Position numbers and translations under genes: made by a program | Notes under the pieces: generated by a model | What the model saw: the letters and a program-made list of their open reading frames with translations, nothing else | Told to the model about the DNA's origin: nothing | The model's database searches: none | Assembly (NCBI GenBank): GCA_023014335.1 | Contig: JAECYW010000005.1 | Span: 1,364,001 to 1,428,000, forward strand | Reading direction: 5' to 3' | Source of the DNA: Galerina marginata | Taxonomy: Eukaryota; Basidiomycota; Agaricomycetes; Agaricales; Galerinaceae | DNA length: 64,000 bases | Shown: positions 24,530-34,968 of the stretch, in pieces | How the letters are laid out: every line of letters starts with the position of its first letter | Position numbering within the stretch: position 1 is the stretch's first letter

Positions 24530-25225
24530 GTTGGCGAGACCGCTGAATATCCACCTCCTACCCCTACCCCTACCCCGCATATTTTCGATTTGTGGCTCGC
24601 ACTTGGGCTACCAAAAATAAATGCAGTAGGGTGCCGAGTCTCGGCGGCTAAGCCTGGCTATAGGTGCTGGATCCTAGATGAGATAAACCGCGATCGCCCA
24701 AGCAGGCGGGGCATTCGACGCAAGAATTGTGCGTACTGTAGAACAACCAACATTTAGCGAGGCACGAGCGAGATTGTGAAATGACATGCAGCACTAATAG
24801 TAAAATATGTAAATCAGCGTCGGCGTTTACTCTAGTGGTTGGCGGTTAGCGCAGCAATTATAAGCTGGAGATTGGCAAGACCGTTGGATGTCCACCTCTA
24901 CCCTGCCTATTTTGGGCTTTTGCTTAGGTGGCCAGGCTTTTGTTGAACGCCCAGTTTTGACCTTGCGAGGCTCCGGAGAGGGTTGGGTAGGGTTGGAGGT
25001 CCGTACTTGGGTCGAGTTTCTTGGCTGTGGTGCGTGCTGTGATACGGTTTCGAGGCTTGGTAGGGAGCTGTAGCTGTAGCTGTGGGTGCGATAAGATAAG
25101 CCACGATCGTACCCAAGTTGGCGGCGCGTTTAAACGTAAGGATACTCGGTAGCCTGTAGGCGAAGAGGCGCGGATAGAACATTTAGCGAGGCACGAACGA
25201 GAGTTCTTGCTGACAATGACATGAC
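24530..25225 (+). repeat. Second tandem duplicated module
   Basis: Copy a (about 24530-24800) and copy b (about 24866-25225) share an ordered set of segments: TTGGC(G/A)AGACCG, ATCCACCTC or GTCCACCTC, TATTTT, GATAA, CGATCG, and the block CATTTAGCGAGGCACGA followed by a TGACATGA/TGACATGC element. Copy a also carries a (CTACCC)3 run at about 24557-24576. Confidence 0.7.
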
Positions 25226-25235
25226 TATCACCGTA

Positions 25236-26135
25236 CCAGAGCCAGAGCATGCAGGTCCAGAGCTGAGCGAAGGCTTACTAGTAGACATATTTCATACCCC
25301 GTGCCCCGAGCTTGAAGAACAGCGGCCAATGAGATTAACGCGCATGGGTACGTGATGTATGCGAGTACGTACGTCTTGCACGCGTTTTAATTGCCTTTGG
25401 CATCGGAGGCCGACGTTGGACATGGACATGGACGTGGACGTGGGGTTGGACATGGACATGGAGGTGTCGGGCGTAAGGTGTGGCGATTATGTTATGCGTA
25501 CGTTATCGATTCGGTTCTGGATCACGTCGAACTCTAATCGGTGGTGCTGCGCAGGCTCTGGGCGATGATGGTGATGTTTATGCCAGGAATAAGTGAAGAG
25601 ATATCACGAATCACGATGCAGTGAGAATCGAATCGGTATCAGCTCGGAAGAGACATAAGGTGATGTCGAATTCCGAGGGTTTCCTGAGGCTGTGGATCAG
25701 AAGAGAGAGATGAGCCGAGGAGAAGGCTGGGGCTGAGAAAGGCAGGAAGGAGGGTGATAGACATAACAGATCCACCATCACGAAAAGCGGAAGGAAGGGA
25801 AGGCGTACGAGTGAGAATCAGACCAGACCAGCCAGTGCGAGCGTGTCCATGTCATTCATTGTCAAACGAAGGAAGGAAAAGAAGCCAGTCACCAGCGAAC
25901 GTACGCACGTCGCCTAAAAAGGAGATCCCGGCGGCATGTCCATTCGCGGACATGGAAAAAAGGAAGGGAGTGGTGGCGTGGGAAGTGATAGGAGTAGGAC
26001 GAATCGGATTGGGCAGATCGAGATGAGCATCAAGGGGCCCGGTTTGGGTGCATCCCTGAGCTTGGGAACATCGTAGCTGGGATCTTGATCAACAAAGGAA
26101 GTAAGGGAGAATAATAGAGCAGGCGAGGCTGGGGG
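25236..26135. other. TUP1 upstream region
   Basis: No gene recognised. A GGACAT/GGACGT hexanucleotide repeat lies at about 25417-25464 and several GGAAGGAA purine tracts lie between 25740 and 26000. This is the likely promoter and upstream control region of the TUP1-type gene. Confidence 0.5.
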
Positions 26136-26143
26136 TATAAAAG
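26136..26143 (+). promoter_or_regulatory. TATA box of the TUP1-type gene
   Basis: TATAAAAG in a G-rich context, followed about 25 bases later by a pyrimidine-rich TTTTCCCTTTTCCTTT stretch typical of fungal start sites. This predicts a leader of roughly 440 bases before the ATG at 26616. Confidence 0.7.
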
Positions 26144-26615
26144 GCGTGATGTGCGCTTTTTTCCCTTTTCCTTTCCGTTTTCCGCGTTCAAGAGAGAGAG
26201 AGAATACATATCAACGGTGCCTTGTTCACCCGCTTTTCCCGCGTTGCCGCTTGCCTTTTTGCCTTTCCTTTCAACCCATCACAATAAACACCCAACAACT
26301 CACACGCGTACGCAACGCACGCACGCTGCCTCTTCCTCCCGACTCTCATCATCATCATACTCCCTCCCTCCAGCCTCAGCCTCGGGTGAACTGTACTCCG
26401 CAGCACCACATTGCCATTTGCCGCCCCCGCCCCGCCCGCCTGCATCATATCGATCGCCACGCAGGGTTTGGCGCACGAGCCACGATATCGTCATCAGCGT
26501 TATCGACTTAGAATCTAAAAAACACGTAGGCGGGAACGACGAGACGGGATAGGAAAGTCGAAGAAGAAAGAAAGAAAGAAGATAGGCGCAGGGAGAATAT
26601 AATAGATATCGCTTC
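26144..26615 (+). promoter_or_regulatory. Predicted start-site zone and long 5' leader of TUP1
   Basis: Pyrimidine-rich tracts at about 26157-26180 and 26225-26275, a GA dinucleotide run at about 26190 and AAAG repeats at about 26562-26580. ATG triplets at 26146 and 26151 lie close to the predicted start site and would open long upstream frames only if transcription starts before them. Confidence 0.45.
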
Positions 26616-29600
26616 ATGTCGTCGACGATATACAACGTGAGTTTCCTCTCCACTCTCCTTCTTTCTCTCGAACCGTTGCTTTCATCCTTGTCGCCTGCAC
26701 GAATGAGCACCCGCCCTCCCTCGTCCTCACCCACACCTCATTCGCATTCGTGGGGCTGCGGTCGTGCCTTCTCTTTCTCTCGGTGCCGGTGCGAGCCAGA
26801 TGCTCGTCCTCGGGCAGGGTCCAAACCGTTGATGGTGGTGTCCACATCCTGATGGCGACGATGATGGTGGTGCTGTCGGACGTTCGGATCGTGTGCGCAG
26901 TGGGCGATGCAGGGACGGACGGCTCCGTATTCCGCCCTCGCACGACCACAACCACGACCACAACTACGACGGGCGTGAATATCCCGCGCTCGTCTCTTTT
27001 CGTATCTCCTTCTCTTCTCTTCCTCCCCCCCTCCTCCAATAACTAACCCACCTCTTCCTTCTCCCAGCACCGCTCTCTCCAACCCACAGGCCCCCCCGGC
27101 CCCGGCGGACCCAACCAAGGCGGACCAGGACCCCACCCATCCCCCGGCCAAGGTCCCCCACCCCCACCCCCCGGCCCAGGCCAAAACCAACAAGGCCAAG
27201 GCCAAGGTCCCCCCGGCGGCCCCTCCCAAGGCCAAGGCCAAAACCAGCCCTCCACCGGCGGAGGCGGAGGCGGGCCCATGGTGCTCGACAGAAACGACAT
27301 GCCCATGTCCATGCCCATGCGGGACGGGCGCGAGCGGGATCTGAGAGAGCGGGATCTGAGTTTAAGGGAAAGAGATCCGAGAGAGAGGGAGCGCGACCCG
27401 CGGGAGGGGAGGGAGAGGGGGGATAGTATGCGGGATGTGAACATGCGGGATGTGCGGGATTTGGGGATGCGGGATCGGGATCGGGATAGGGATAGGGAAA
27501 GGGAAAGGGAGAGGTTGGAGAGAGCTGAAAGGGAGCGGGAGCGGGAGAGGGAGCGGGATAGGGTGGAGAGGGAGCGGGAGGTGGTGAGGGAGCGGGAGCG
27601 AGATGCGCGGGAGAGGGAGAGGGAGCGGGATCCGAGGGAGCGGGATCCAAGAGAGCGTGAGCGGGATGTGAGGGAACGAGAACTGAGAGAACGTGAACGG
27701 GAACGCGCGGTCGGGGTTGCTCCTGGTGGGGTGGGCATTATCGGCGCCGTTGGACCAGGTGGACCAGGCCCGATCGCAGCTTCGTCGATGGGGATCAACG
27801 CGCATGGGCACCCGCACGGTGCGTTGGTGCACGGTGCGGGCGGTGGGCCTGGTGGGCCTGGAGGTGCGGGCGGGGGCGGGGGTCCTGGAGGCGGAGGGCC
27901 GGGCGGGCCTGTTGGGCTGGGCATCGTTGGAGGTCCTGGTGCGCCTGGGCTTGGAGGACCGGGCGGGGTGGGTGTGCCGGTTCAGAGGGGAAGGTTGGAC
28001 GATTCGCTTGATGGGATACGCGCTGAGTTTGAGTTGTTGAGTCAGGAGGTGGCGCTTGCGCGGTCGCAGAGGGATGAGTTTGAGGCGAAGAGTGGGTTTT
28101 TTCCTCTTTTTTTTCTTTCGATTTTCGAACGTATGCTGATTACAGTTTGGCAGTCACATCACAAGTCAACGAGCTGAACATCATCCGCCAATCTCTATAC
28201 GACCTCGAGCTGCAACACGGGAAAATCCGCGCACACTACGAAGAAGAGATCACCCGCGCCCGCGCCGACGCACGGGCAGCAGCAGCTGCCATGGCCTCAG
28301 CCACAGCCGCAGCAGCCGCCTCGTCGTCCTCTTCCTCCGCAGGCCCTTCATCTCAACCCGTCGGCGGCGGCGGCGGCGGTCCACCAGGTATCGCTGGCCT
28401 CGCGTCGTCTGCAGGGGCGGCTGCGCCTGGGTCGATGGGTGGGCCAGGGCAGAACGGTGCGGGCCCTGGGCCCGGTGGACCAGGAGGGCTAGGCGGGCCT
28501 GGTGGAGTCGTTGGGCCTGGTGGTGGGCCCGGGCAGACGATGGGTCCTGGTGGCCCGGTGGGTGTGGCTGGGCTGCAGGGGGGTGCGCCGGCTGGGATGT
28601 ATGGTGAACCTTATTATAGCCGTGATGGGAGGGAGCGGGAACGGGAGCGGGAGAGGGAGAGGGAGGCGCGGGAGAGGGAGGTTAGGGAACGGGATAATAG
28701 TCTTCGGGAACGAGAGAGGATGGGGATGGGGATGGGTGATCGGGAACGGATGGAGCGGGAGAGGGAGAGGGAGCGGTTAGGCGTTGAGAGGGAAAGGGAG
28801 CGGGAGAGGTTGGGATTAGGAATTGGGATGCCGGGCGATCGGGACCGGGGGGACCGGGAGAGGGCGGAGCGGGGGATGGGGATGGAGCGTGAGCGGGAAA
28901 GAGGGATGAGCCTCAGCGAGCGGGACCGCGCGGAGAGCTTGAGTCTGCGAGACAGGGAGCGGGATATGCGTATGAACGTGGACCCGCGTGAGCGGGAGCG
29001 GGATGTGCGGATGGCCGAGAGGGGGGAGCGGGATGGGAGGGACGGGAGGGATAGGCTCGTGGACCAAAGGGACCCGAAGAGGTTGAAGGCTGATAGGATC
29101 AAGAGTGATAGACCGGGTACGTTCCTTTTTCATCTTATCTTATCTCATCCCATACTCACACCTAATCATAACAGACCACTTCAGCCCATCCTTAGGACCA
29201 GGCCAGACGCCCAAGCTTCCCCCACCGCCCTCCTCCGTCGCGCTCAACCCCGCAGGCGGCGCTTCTTCTTCCTCCAACCAAACTCAAGCCGGCGGACCAT
29301 CCGGCTCCGGCTCCGGCTCCGGCGTCGGCGGCGGGCCCGGAGGGATGCACGGCCCGGGGAGTGGGCCGAGTGCGTATCCCGGTATTGGGATTGGCGTCGA
29401 AGGGAACTCGCTCGGGCTCATCCAGGCACAGGGGCCGCAGCAGATTGGGTTGGGTGCAGCCACAGGTGGTGGAGGAGGAGGGGGGGCAGGGGGTGGGGGT
29501 GGGAGTGGGAGTGGGAGTTTGAGCTTCCCTGATGACCTGGACATCCATACTGTCCCGCCTGATATGAAGAAAGAGGGGAGTGATTGGTTTGCGGTGTTTA

Positions 29601-31415
29601 ATCCGAACCCGAAGGTGAAGAGGGTGTTGGATGTGAATTTGGTGCATACTTTGATGCATGAGAGGTGCGTTTTTGGTTCTTTTTTGGTTGGGCGTTTTGG
29701 GTATGTTGAGGCTGATCGTGCTGCAGTGTGGTGTGTTGTGTGCGATTCTCGGCGGATGGAAAGTTCCTTGCGACGGGGTGTAATCGGACGGCGCAGATTT
29801 ATGATACCAAGACGGGTATCAAGGTTTGGTGAGTTGGTTTTTTTCTTTGCTTCTCGCTTTTTTGTTTTGGCATCTGTCCTGTTCTCTTTTATTCTTTTAT
29901 TCTTCTCTTGGTATCTTTGAACGCTTTTTTGTTGGTCCCGTCAAACTCTCAGATTTGGACCTCGGCTACTCGGGTTTCGTTTATTTCTTTTGAGGTGGAG
30001 ATCAGCTCGGAGTTGGTCTCCTTCGGTCTTCCTGTTTTCTCTTCTTTTCTCTTTGTCGACTTCCGTCTTTCGTTTGTCGTGTCACCGCTCCGCGCTTCGA
30101 ATCATTGATGCACGCGAACCTCGAGCCAATTTATCGCAGGCTGGTGCGTTGTACGCATGCTATCCGGATTGAAATCGAGTCTGGAGCGGAGCAGGACAGC
30201 GTATTAACGGCTAGCATTATTATGCCAGCTCTGCCCACCTTTGTTCTCTACAGCCTTCCTTCTTTTATTATCTTTTTTCAGTCTCTCCTTCTGCTTCCTG
30301 TCCTTTTCCAAGCCCTTGCTGACCAACTTATTACCTTGACTTCTCATACAGCGTTCTAGCCGACGATTCAGCCGGAAAATCAGGCGACCTGTACATCCGC
30401 AGCGTGTGCTTCAGCCCAGACGGCAAGTTCCTGGCCACCGGTGCAGAGGATAAACAGATCAGGGTTCGTTTCTATTAATCCTATTCATATCAGCTTATTC
30501 ATGACCCAATCCGCAGATATGGGACATCGCGAAGAAACGCATCCGCAACGTATTCGACGGCCACCAACAAGAGATCTACTCCCTCGACTTCTCACTCGAC
30601 GGCCGGCTCATCGTCTCGGGCTCAGGCGACAAGACCGCGCGGATATGGGACATGCTCGACGGCACCTCGAAGGTGCTCACCATCAACGACCCGGACTCTT
30701 TGAACAACGACGCCGGTGTGACCTCGGTCGCCATCTCGCCGAACGGGCAGTACGTAGCTGCAGGGAGTCTAGACACCGTCGTGCGGATATGGGACGTGGC
30801 GAGTGGGGTATTGGTGGAAAGGCTGCGCGGGCATAGGGATAGTGTGTATAGCGTCGCGTTCACACCGGACGGGAAGGGGCTGGTGAGCGGGAGTCTGGAT
30901 AAGACGCTCAAATACTGGGATGTGAGCGGGCTCGGGCTCGCTGGCGTCGGACAAGTCGTCAAAGGCCGCAAAGAAGGCGCAGGCGGCGCCGCCTCGCCCA
31001 CACCCTCCACCTCCGGAAAAAAAGACACCGACTCCTCCTCCACCTCTCCAACCAAAGCCTTATCCACAACCACCGCCTCCACCTCCGGCGCCGGCACGAG
31101 CGCGTGCACGATGAACTTCACGGGGCACAAAGACTACGTGCTCTCCGTGGCCGTGTCGCACGACGGTGCGTGGGTGGTGTCGGGGTCGAAGGACCGGGGG
31201 GTGCAGTTCTGGGACGCGCATACGGCGGTTGTGCAGTGTATGCTGCAGGGGCATAAGAATAGTGTTATTTCGATTGATTTGAGTCCGGCGGGGAATGTGC
31301 TTGCTACGGGGAGCGGGGATTGGCAGGCGAGGATATGTGAGTGGTTTTTTGCTTTTTTTTGGTTTTGGGCGCTGATTTTGAGGGGTTTGTAGGGAGTTAT
31401 AATACGATTGCATGA
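26616..31415 (+). CDS. TUP1: TUP1-type WD40 transcriptional corepressor with large low-complexity insertions
   Basis: Exons 26616-26636, 27068-28091, 28154-29116, 29175-29664, 29727-29828, 30352-30463, 30517-31336 and 31393-31415 give 1184 residues. TUP1 is a nuclear corepressor that tetramerises through an N-terminal coiled coil and is brought to promoters by DNA-bound repressors. The protein starts [15 protein letters not shown], as expected for basidiomycete Tup1. The tetramerisation helix ([18 protein letters not shown] ... [17 protein letters not shown]) lies at about residues 315-395. Between start and helix is a segment of about 300 residues rich in RERD and Gly/Pro. A second one of about 400 residues, Ala, Gly-Pro and RE-rich, follows the helix. 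The WD40 propeller fills about 810-1184, with [34 protein letters not shown] and other repeats, ending GDWQARIWSYNTIA. Introns 1 (431 nt) and 5 (523 nt) are long. Usual fungal Tup1 is about half this length. Confidence 0.9.
27295..27710 (+). repeat. Arg-Glu/Asp codon repeat in TUP1 (first block)
   Basis: Purine-rich GAGCGGGA-type repeats encode tandem RE, RD and RERERD units inside the first insertion. On the opposite strand the same DNA opens long Ser-Arg and Pro-rich frames that are artefacts of the repeat. Confidence 0.9.
28620..29075 (+). repeat. Arg-Glu/Asp codon repeat in TUP1 (second block)
   Basis: A second run of GAGCGGGA-type units encodes RE/RD with interspersed Met-Gly. It follows a Gly-Pro stretch, mirroring the RE plus Gly-Pro composition of the first block, and suggests independent growth or copying between the two insertions. 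Confidence 0.85.
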
Positions 31416-32563
31416 TGTTGGGGGGTTAGACCCTCGGCGTCGTTGTCGACTGGCAGATTTTATTCAAGAGCCCTACGGCTCTCGTCCTCCACTTTTCATC
31501 GATACCAACCGCAGCCCACCACTCAAAACTTCCAGAGTCACCAGCGACACCCGCATGCTTCCTATCCTCAACCTCTTTTGGCTCGCTCTTTTTCTTTTCT
31601 TTCCTCTTCTTGCCATCTGTTGTATTTCCAGGTGTTCTCTTTCCCTCACCGTTGGTGATGTTGTTTTTTCTTGTCTTTTTCGTGACTCTGCTCTTTACCC
31701 TTTCTCCTTTTTTCTTTTTGACCGTCGACCATTCGGCGTTGACACGACGAGCCCGACTCCAACCCTCGCCCGCTCATCACCCACCATCTTTGTACTTACT
31801 GTTGTATGTACCCCTACCATGCACTGTGCTACGCATCACGCAACTACGCAACTACGACTCTAGTAGAACTACCGACTCAGCTTGGCTTTTTCTTTCGTAT
31901 TGGTTTTTTTTTTTCTTTTGGTAATGAACTATATAATTGAATTTGGATATGAACATGAAATCTTGGATGCATGCAAAAAAATCCCAGCTTGAGAGCGTTG
32001 AATCGGGCCAACACAGTTTAAAGTGCTACGTGTTCTTTAGACTGCGGATGACGAGTGAAGACGACGTTATGCTTGGAAGGGCGCTTTTAATTTAAATGCC
32101 GGTTAATTCAAATATTCGTTTCCAAAACTGGGAGTGTGGCGCATTTTGCTTCGCCTGCTTCAAGGTGCGATGGAAACGGAAGACCCGGTCCACGTATGCG
32201 ATTCGGTATCGTTTGACCGTCGACGTGTTCACGACGTGGTCAAGCGTCAGACCTAGGAGGAGTGCGATACTCATCGCTTTCTTGGTCATAATTTTTTTTA
32301 TCTTGGTATTGGACAGGCCATGAAGAGGTCTGTATTGAAAGAAATCTCGTTTTCGGGAGCATCCATAAAATATGTGCCAAATTGCTGCTCGCAATTCAAG
32401 TCTGAAAATGTGTTGCTTTACCAGTCCTCTCCAAGTAATGTAGGCAGATATGCTACAGTACTAGAGCTGAGTATACTGACTATTGCCAAGCTTGACCTCC
32501 GGGATGGCATTCCTTTGATCCGGGTCTCCGCCACATCCGGATCGGAGTTACCTCGGTAAAATT
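31416..32563. other. Intergenic region after TUP1
   Basis: A long pyrimidine-rich stretch (about 31560-31740) and frames of 151 and 104 codons on plus follow the TUP1 stop. They are Phe/Ser-rich and look like untranslated DNA. A 100-codon minus frame at 32394-32092 and the opposing plus frame at 32096 have no known domain. I see no gene. Confidence 0.45.
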
Positions 32564-32571
32564 TATATAAA
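32564..32571 (+). promoter_or_regulatory. TATA box of MFS transporter copy 1
   Basis: TATATAAA, 79 bases before the ATG at 32650. Confidence 0.6.
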
Positions 32572-32649
32572 CGGCACAAAATTAAAAATGCGATAACAAA
32601 CGCGGCAGCCCTTTCCACATTCACACCCCCACCTCCTCGCCGTTCACCC

Positions 32650-34600
32650 ATGGAACTAGACTCGTCAGGATCGCGAACAGACTCCGTGGAAGAGACGACT
32701 CCGTCCCTCGCTCAGACGCCTCTTTCGGTGTCGAAATCGAGGGTGGACGCGCACTCTGAATCCGTGCCTGCGAAGGGCGAAGCGAGCGCGAGCTTTGCGA
32801 ATGAGAGTGGGGGAACTACCCCCACACGTGAACAGAGGCTTCTGGGGCGTGTGCAGTTCGTGACGCTCTGCTGGACTCTGTTTCTTGCTGGTTGGAACGA
32901 TGGAACGACTGGGCCGTTGCTGCCCCGCATACAAGAGGTCTACCATGTAAATTCATTCTGGTTCTTGCAGCGAAGTTTTATGATATGAACAGCTCCGTTT
33001 CTAGGTCAATTTCACGATCGTATCCTTGATCTTTGTGTTTGCTTGCGTGGTATGTTTCCGTTTCCATTTACTTGCTTCTCCGTACTGCTCTAACGATACC
33101 ACTTTATGGTTATAGGGATTCCTCGTTGGAGCTCTGATAAATATACCCATGACTGATAGATTCGGTTTCGGAAAAGTGGTTTTCTGGATCGTGTGATGGA
33201 ATGGCGAACCAAACTGACTTTTATCAAATAGACCATCGTATTCGGATCCCTATGCCAAGTGGTGGCATACGCCATTCAATCAGCTGCTCCGCCTTTTCCT
33301 GTATATGTTATGGCGTATACCATCAACGGCGCTGGTCTCGCTCTACAGGTATCTCGTCTTATTTCTCCGACTTTCGTAATTAGCTGAAGAGGACTCTTCT
33401 CCCCAAAGGATGCCCAAGCTAATGGCTTTGTGGCTACACTGAAAGACCAACCCGAATCGAAGATGGGTGTTCTCCATGCTGCCTATGGCCTAGGTGCATT
33501 TGCCTCTCCGCTTGTAGCGACTCAGTTCGCACAGCACCCTAGATGGTCTTTTCACTTTCTCGCATCACTCGGAATTGCTGTTTCGAACACCATTATTTTG
33601 ATCGCCGTCTTCAAGCTTAAAGGGCAGGATGGTGAGACGAATTTGCGGACTCTGTTTGACTGACTGATAGAGCCCGATTTCCAGAATGCCTCGAACAAGC
33701 AGGGGAGGTCATCCCTGAAAAGTCGGCAGCCAGCGAGGAGAATACATTCCGGCAGGTGATGAGAACGCGGGCTGTTCACCTTCTCGCGTTCTTCATACTT
33801 GTATATGTCGGGGTGGAAGTGACGATTGGAGGTAGGATTGTCAGATGCTTTGATGCTAGTCAAGGCTCTCACGTTTCTCTCAGGATGGATCGTCACATTT
33901 ATCATCGATGTCCGAGGTGGGGGTCCTTCTGCCGGATATATTTCCTCAGGCTTCTTTGGCGGTGGGAATGTCTTTGAGTCTATTTTAATAAGCGATCTCA
34001 AGGCCAATAACAGGACTTACGGTCGGTCGTGTTGCTCTTTTATGGGTGAACAGAAAGGTGGGCCGCATTTTCTTAATGTTCACAACCAGAAAATTCAATT
34101 CGACCCTAGGTCGGAGAACGACGGGTGCTTTTTATCTATACCATTATCGCCCTAGCGTAAGTTACAGACCTCCAGGTTCATTTCTTGACTGTGATTAACC
34201 ATGCGCATAGTCTTGAGTTTGTTATTTGGTTTGTACCATCGCTCATAGGCAACGCTGTCGCGGTCTCGATTGTCGGCGTATTGCTCGGCCCAATGTATCC
34301 CATCGTCATGAACCAATCATCGCGCATCCTTCCTCGCTGGATCCTAACAGGCTCCATTGGCTGGATCGCAGGCTTCGGCCAGGCAGGAAGCGCGCTCTTC
34401 CCATTTGTAACAGGCGCAATCGCTGAAAAGCATGGCATTAAGAGTTTGCAACCGCTGTGGGTTTCTTTTTCATTTCTTTTTGCTTGACGCGCCGTGTCTG
34501 ACTTGAATTTACCCCTTCGTTTGCAAGGCTGGTGGCGATGATGGTGTTTATGATGTTCCTGTGGGCATTAGTCCCAAGAGAACAGCCTCGCCCAGATTAA
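32650..34600 (+). CDS. MFS transporter, Bsc6-like (copy 1)
   Basis: Exons 32650-32946, 33005-33049, 33116-33175, 33232-33348, 33409-33631, 33685-33831, 33884-33961, 34014-34057, 34110-34156, 34211-34456 and 34528-34600 give 458 residues. It is a plasma-membrane secondary transporter of the major facilitator superfamily. After a polar N-terminal tail of about 70 residues come FVTLCWTLFLAGWNDGTTGPLLPRIQ (helix 1), a motif-A-like INIPMTDRFGFGK loop and WSFHFLASLGIAVSN. A charged central loop separates two six-helix halves. Helix 7-8 signatures are EVTIGGWIVTFIIDVRGG, and the last helices hold GPMYPIVMNQSSR and GSIGWIAGFGQAGSA. The pattern is that of fungal Bsc6/Fsp-like transporters, often annotated as sugar or unknown-substrate MFS. 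Substrate is not deducible. It is the left member of a tandem pair. Confidence 0.9.
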
Positions 34601-34968
34601 AGAGTAAAGCTAGACCTGTCGTAACCTCATATTTTTGACATTCGAGGTATATATCAAATTTCTTTTTCAGTTTCGGTTAAGGAAGTCGCTCAGCTTTTGT
34701 GCGCAGCCGGATGGTTATATGTTCAGCCACGAAAGGGTCTAAGTGACCCAAGTGTCCGAGAATGAGGTAATTTGACACCGGATTGCATTGATTTGGTGGG
34801 ATACAGACGCAGTCTCTTGACCTGGCTATTTTGACTACGGAGAAACCTCGGCACAACTCCACACTCATATATCGATGAGTTCAGGCAGCCAGCCAGAAAT
34901 TAAAAGGGCCCTCTCAAGCCCCTTCTCTCTCGTTCTTCCCAAACTCTCAGTCGCCTGCAATATTCAGA
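34601..34968. other. Spacer between the two MFS genes
   Basis: 368 bases containing the 3' end of copy 1 and the promoter of copy 2. An ATTAAAAG TATA-like element lies about 75 bases before the copy 2 ATG, followed by a CTTCTCTCTC pyrimidine tract. No gene. Confidence 0.5.

Larger units (their letters stand above)
22800..25235. repeat. Island of diverged direct repeats upstream of TUP1
   Basis: Several segments occur twice or more in the same orientation. GCAAGTGAGGCAA ... CCAGACGGAAG is found at about 23511 and 23826. GATTGTGGCGCAC is found at about 22828 and 23335. TACTCGAG(C/T)TTATTC is found at about 22979 and 23639. CATTTAGCGAGGCACGA is found at about 24751 and 25181. The copies are separated by diverged sequence, so these look like old tandem duplications. 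No long open frame or transposase is present. The array lies 1-3.5 kb upstream of the TUP1 transcript. Confidence 0.75.

Noticed and set aside
24556..24577. CTACCC repeats resembling telomeric sequence
   Set aside because: Only three units, internal, and not the fungal TTAGGG unit; treated as simple sequence.
26964..27924. Long minus-strand frames (228 and 293 codons) rich in Ser-Arg and Pro opposite TUP1
   Set aside because: They are the reverse translation of the RERD and Gly-Pro codon repeats, have no splice context and overlap a firmly supported gene.
28614..29102. SR-protein-like frame on the minus strand
   Set aside because: Same artefact from the second RE/RD repeat block.
31408..31863. 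151-codon plus frame after TUP1
   Set aside because: Phe/Ser/Leu-rich pyrimidine tract beginning inside the TUP1 stop region; fits 3' untranslated sequence.
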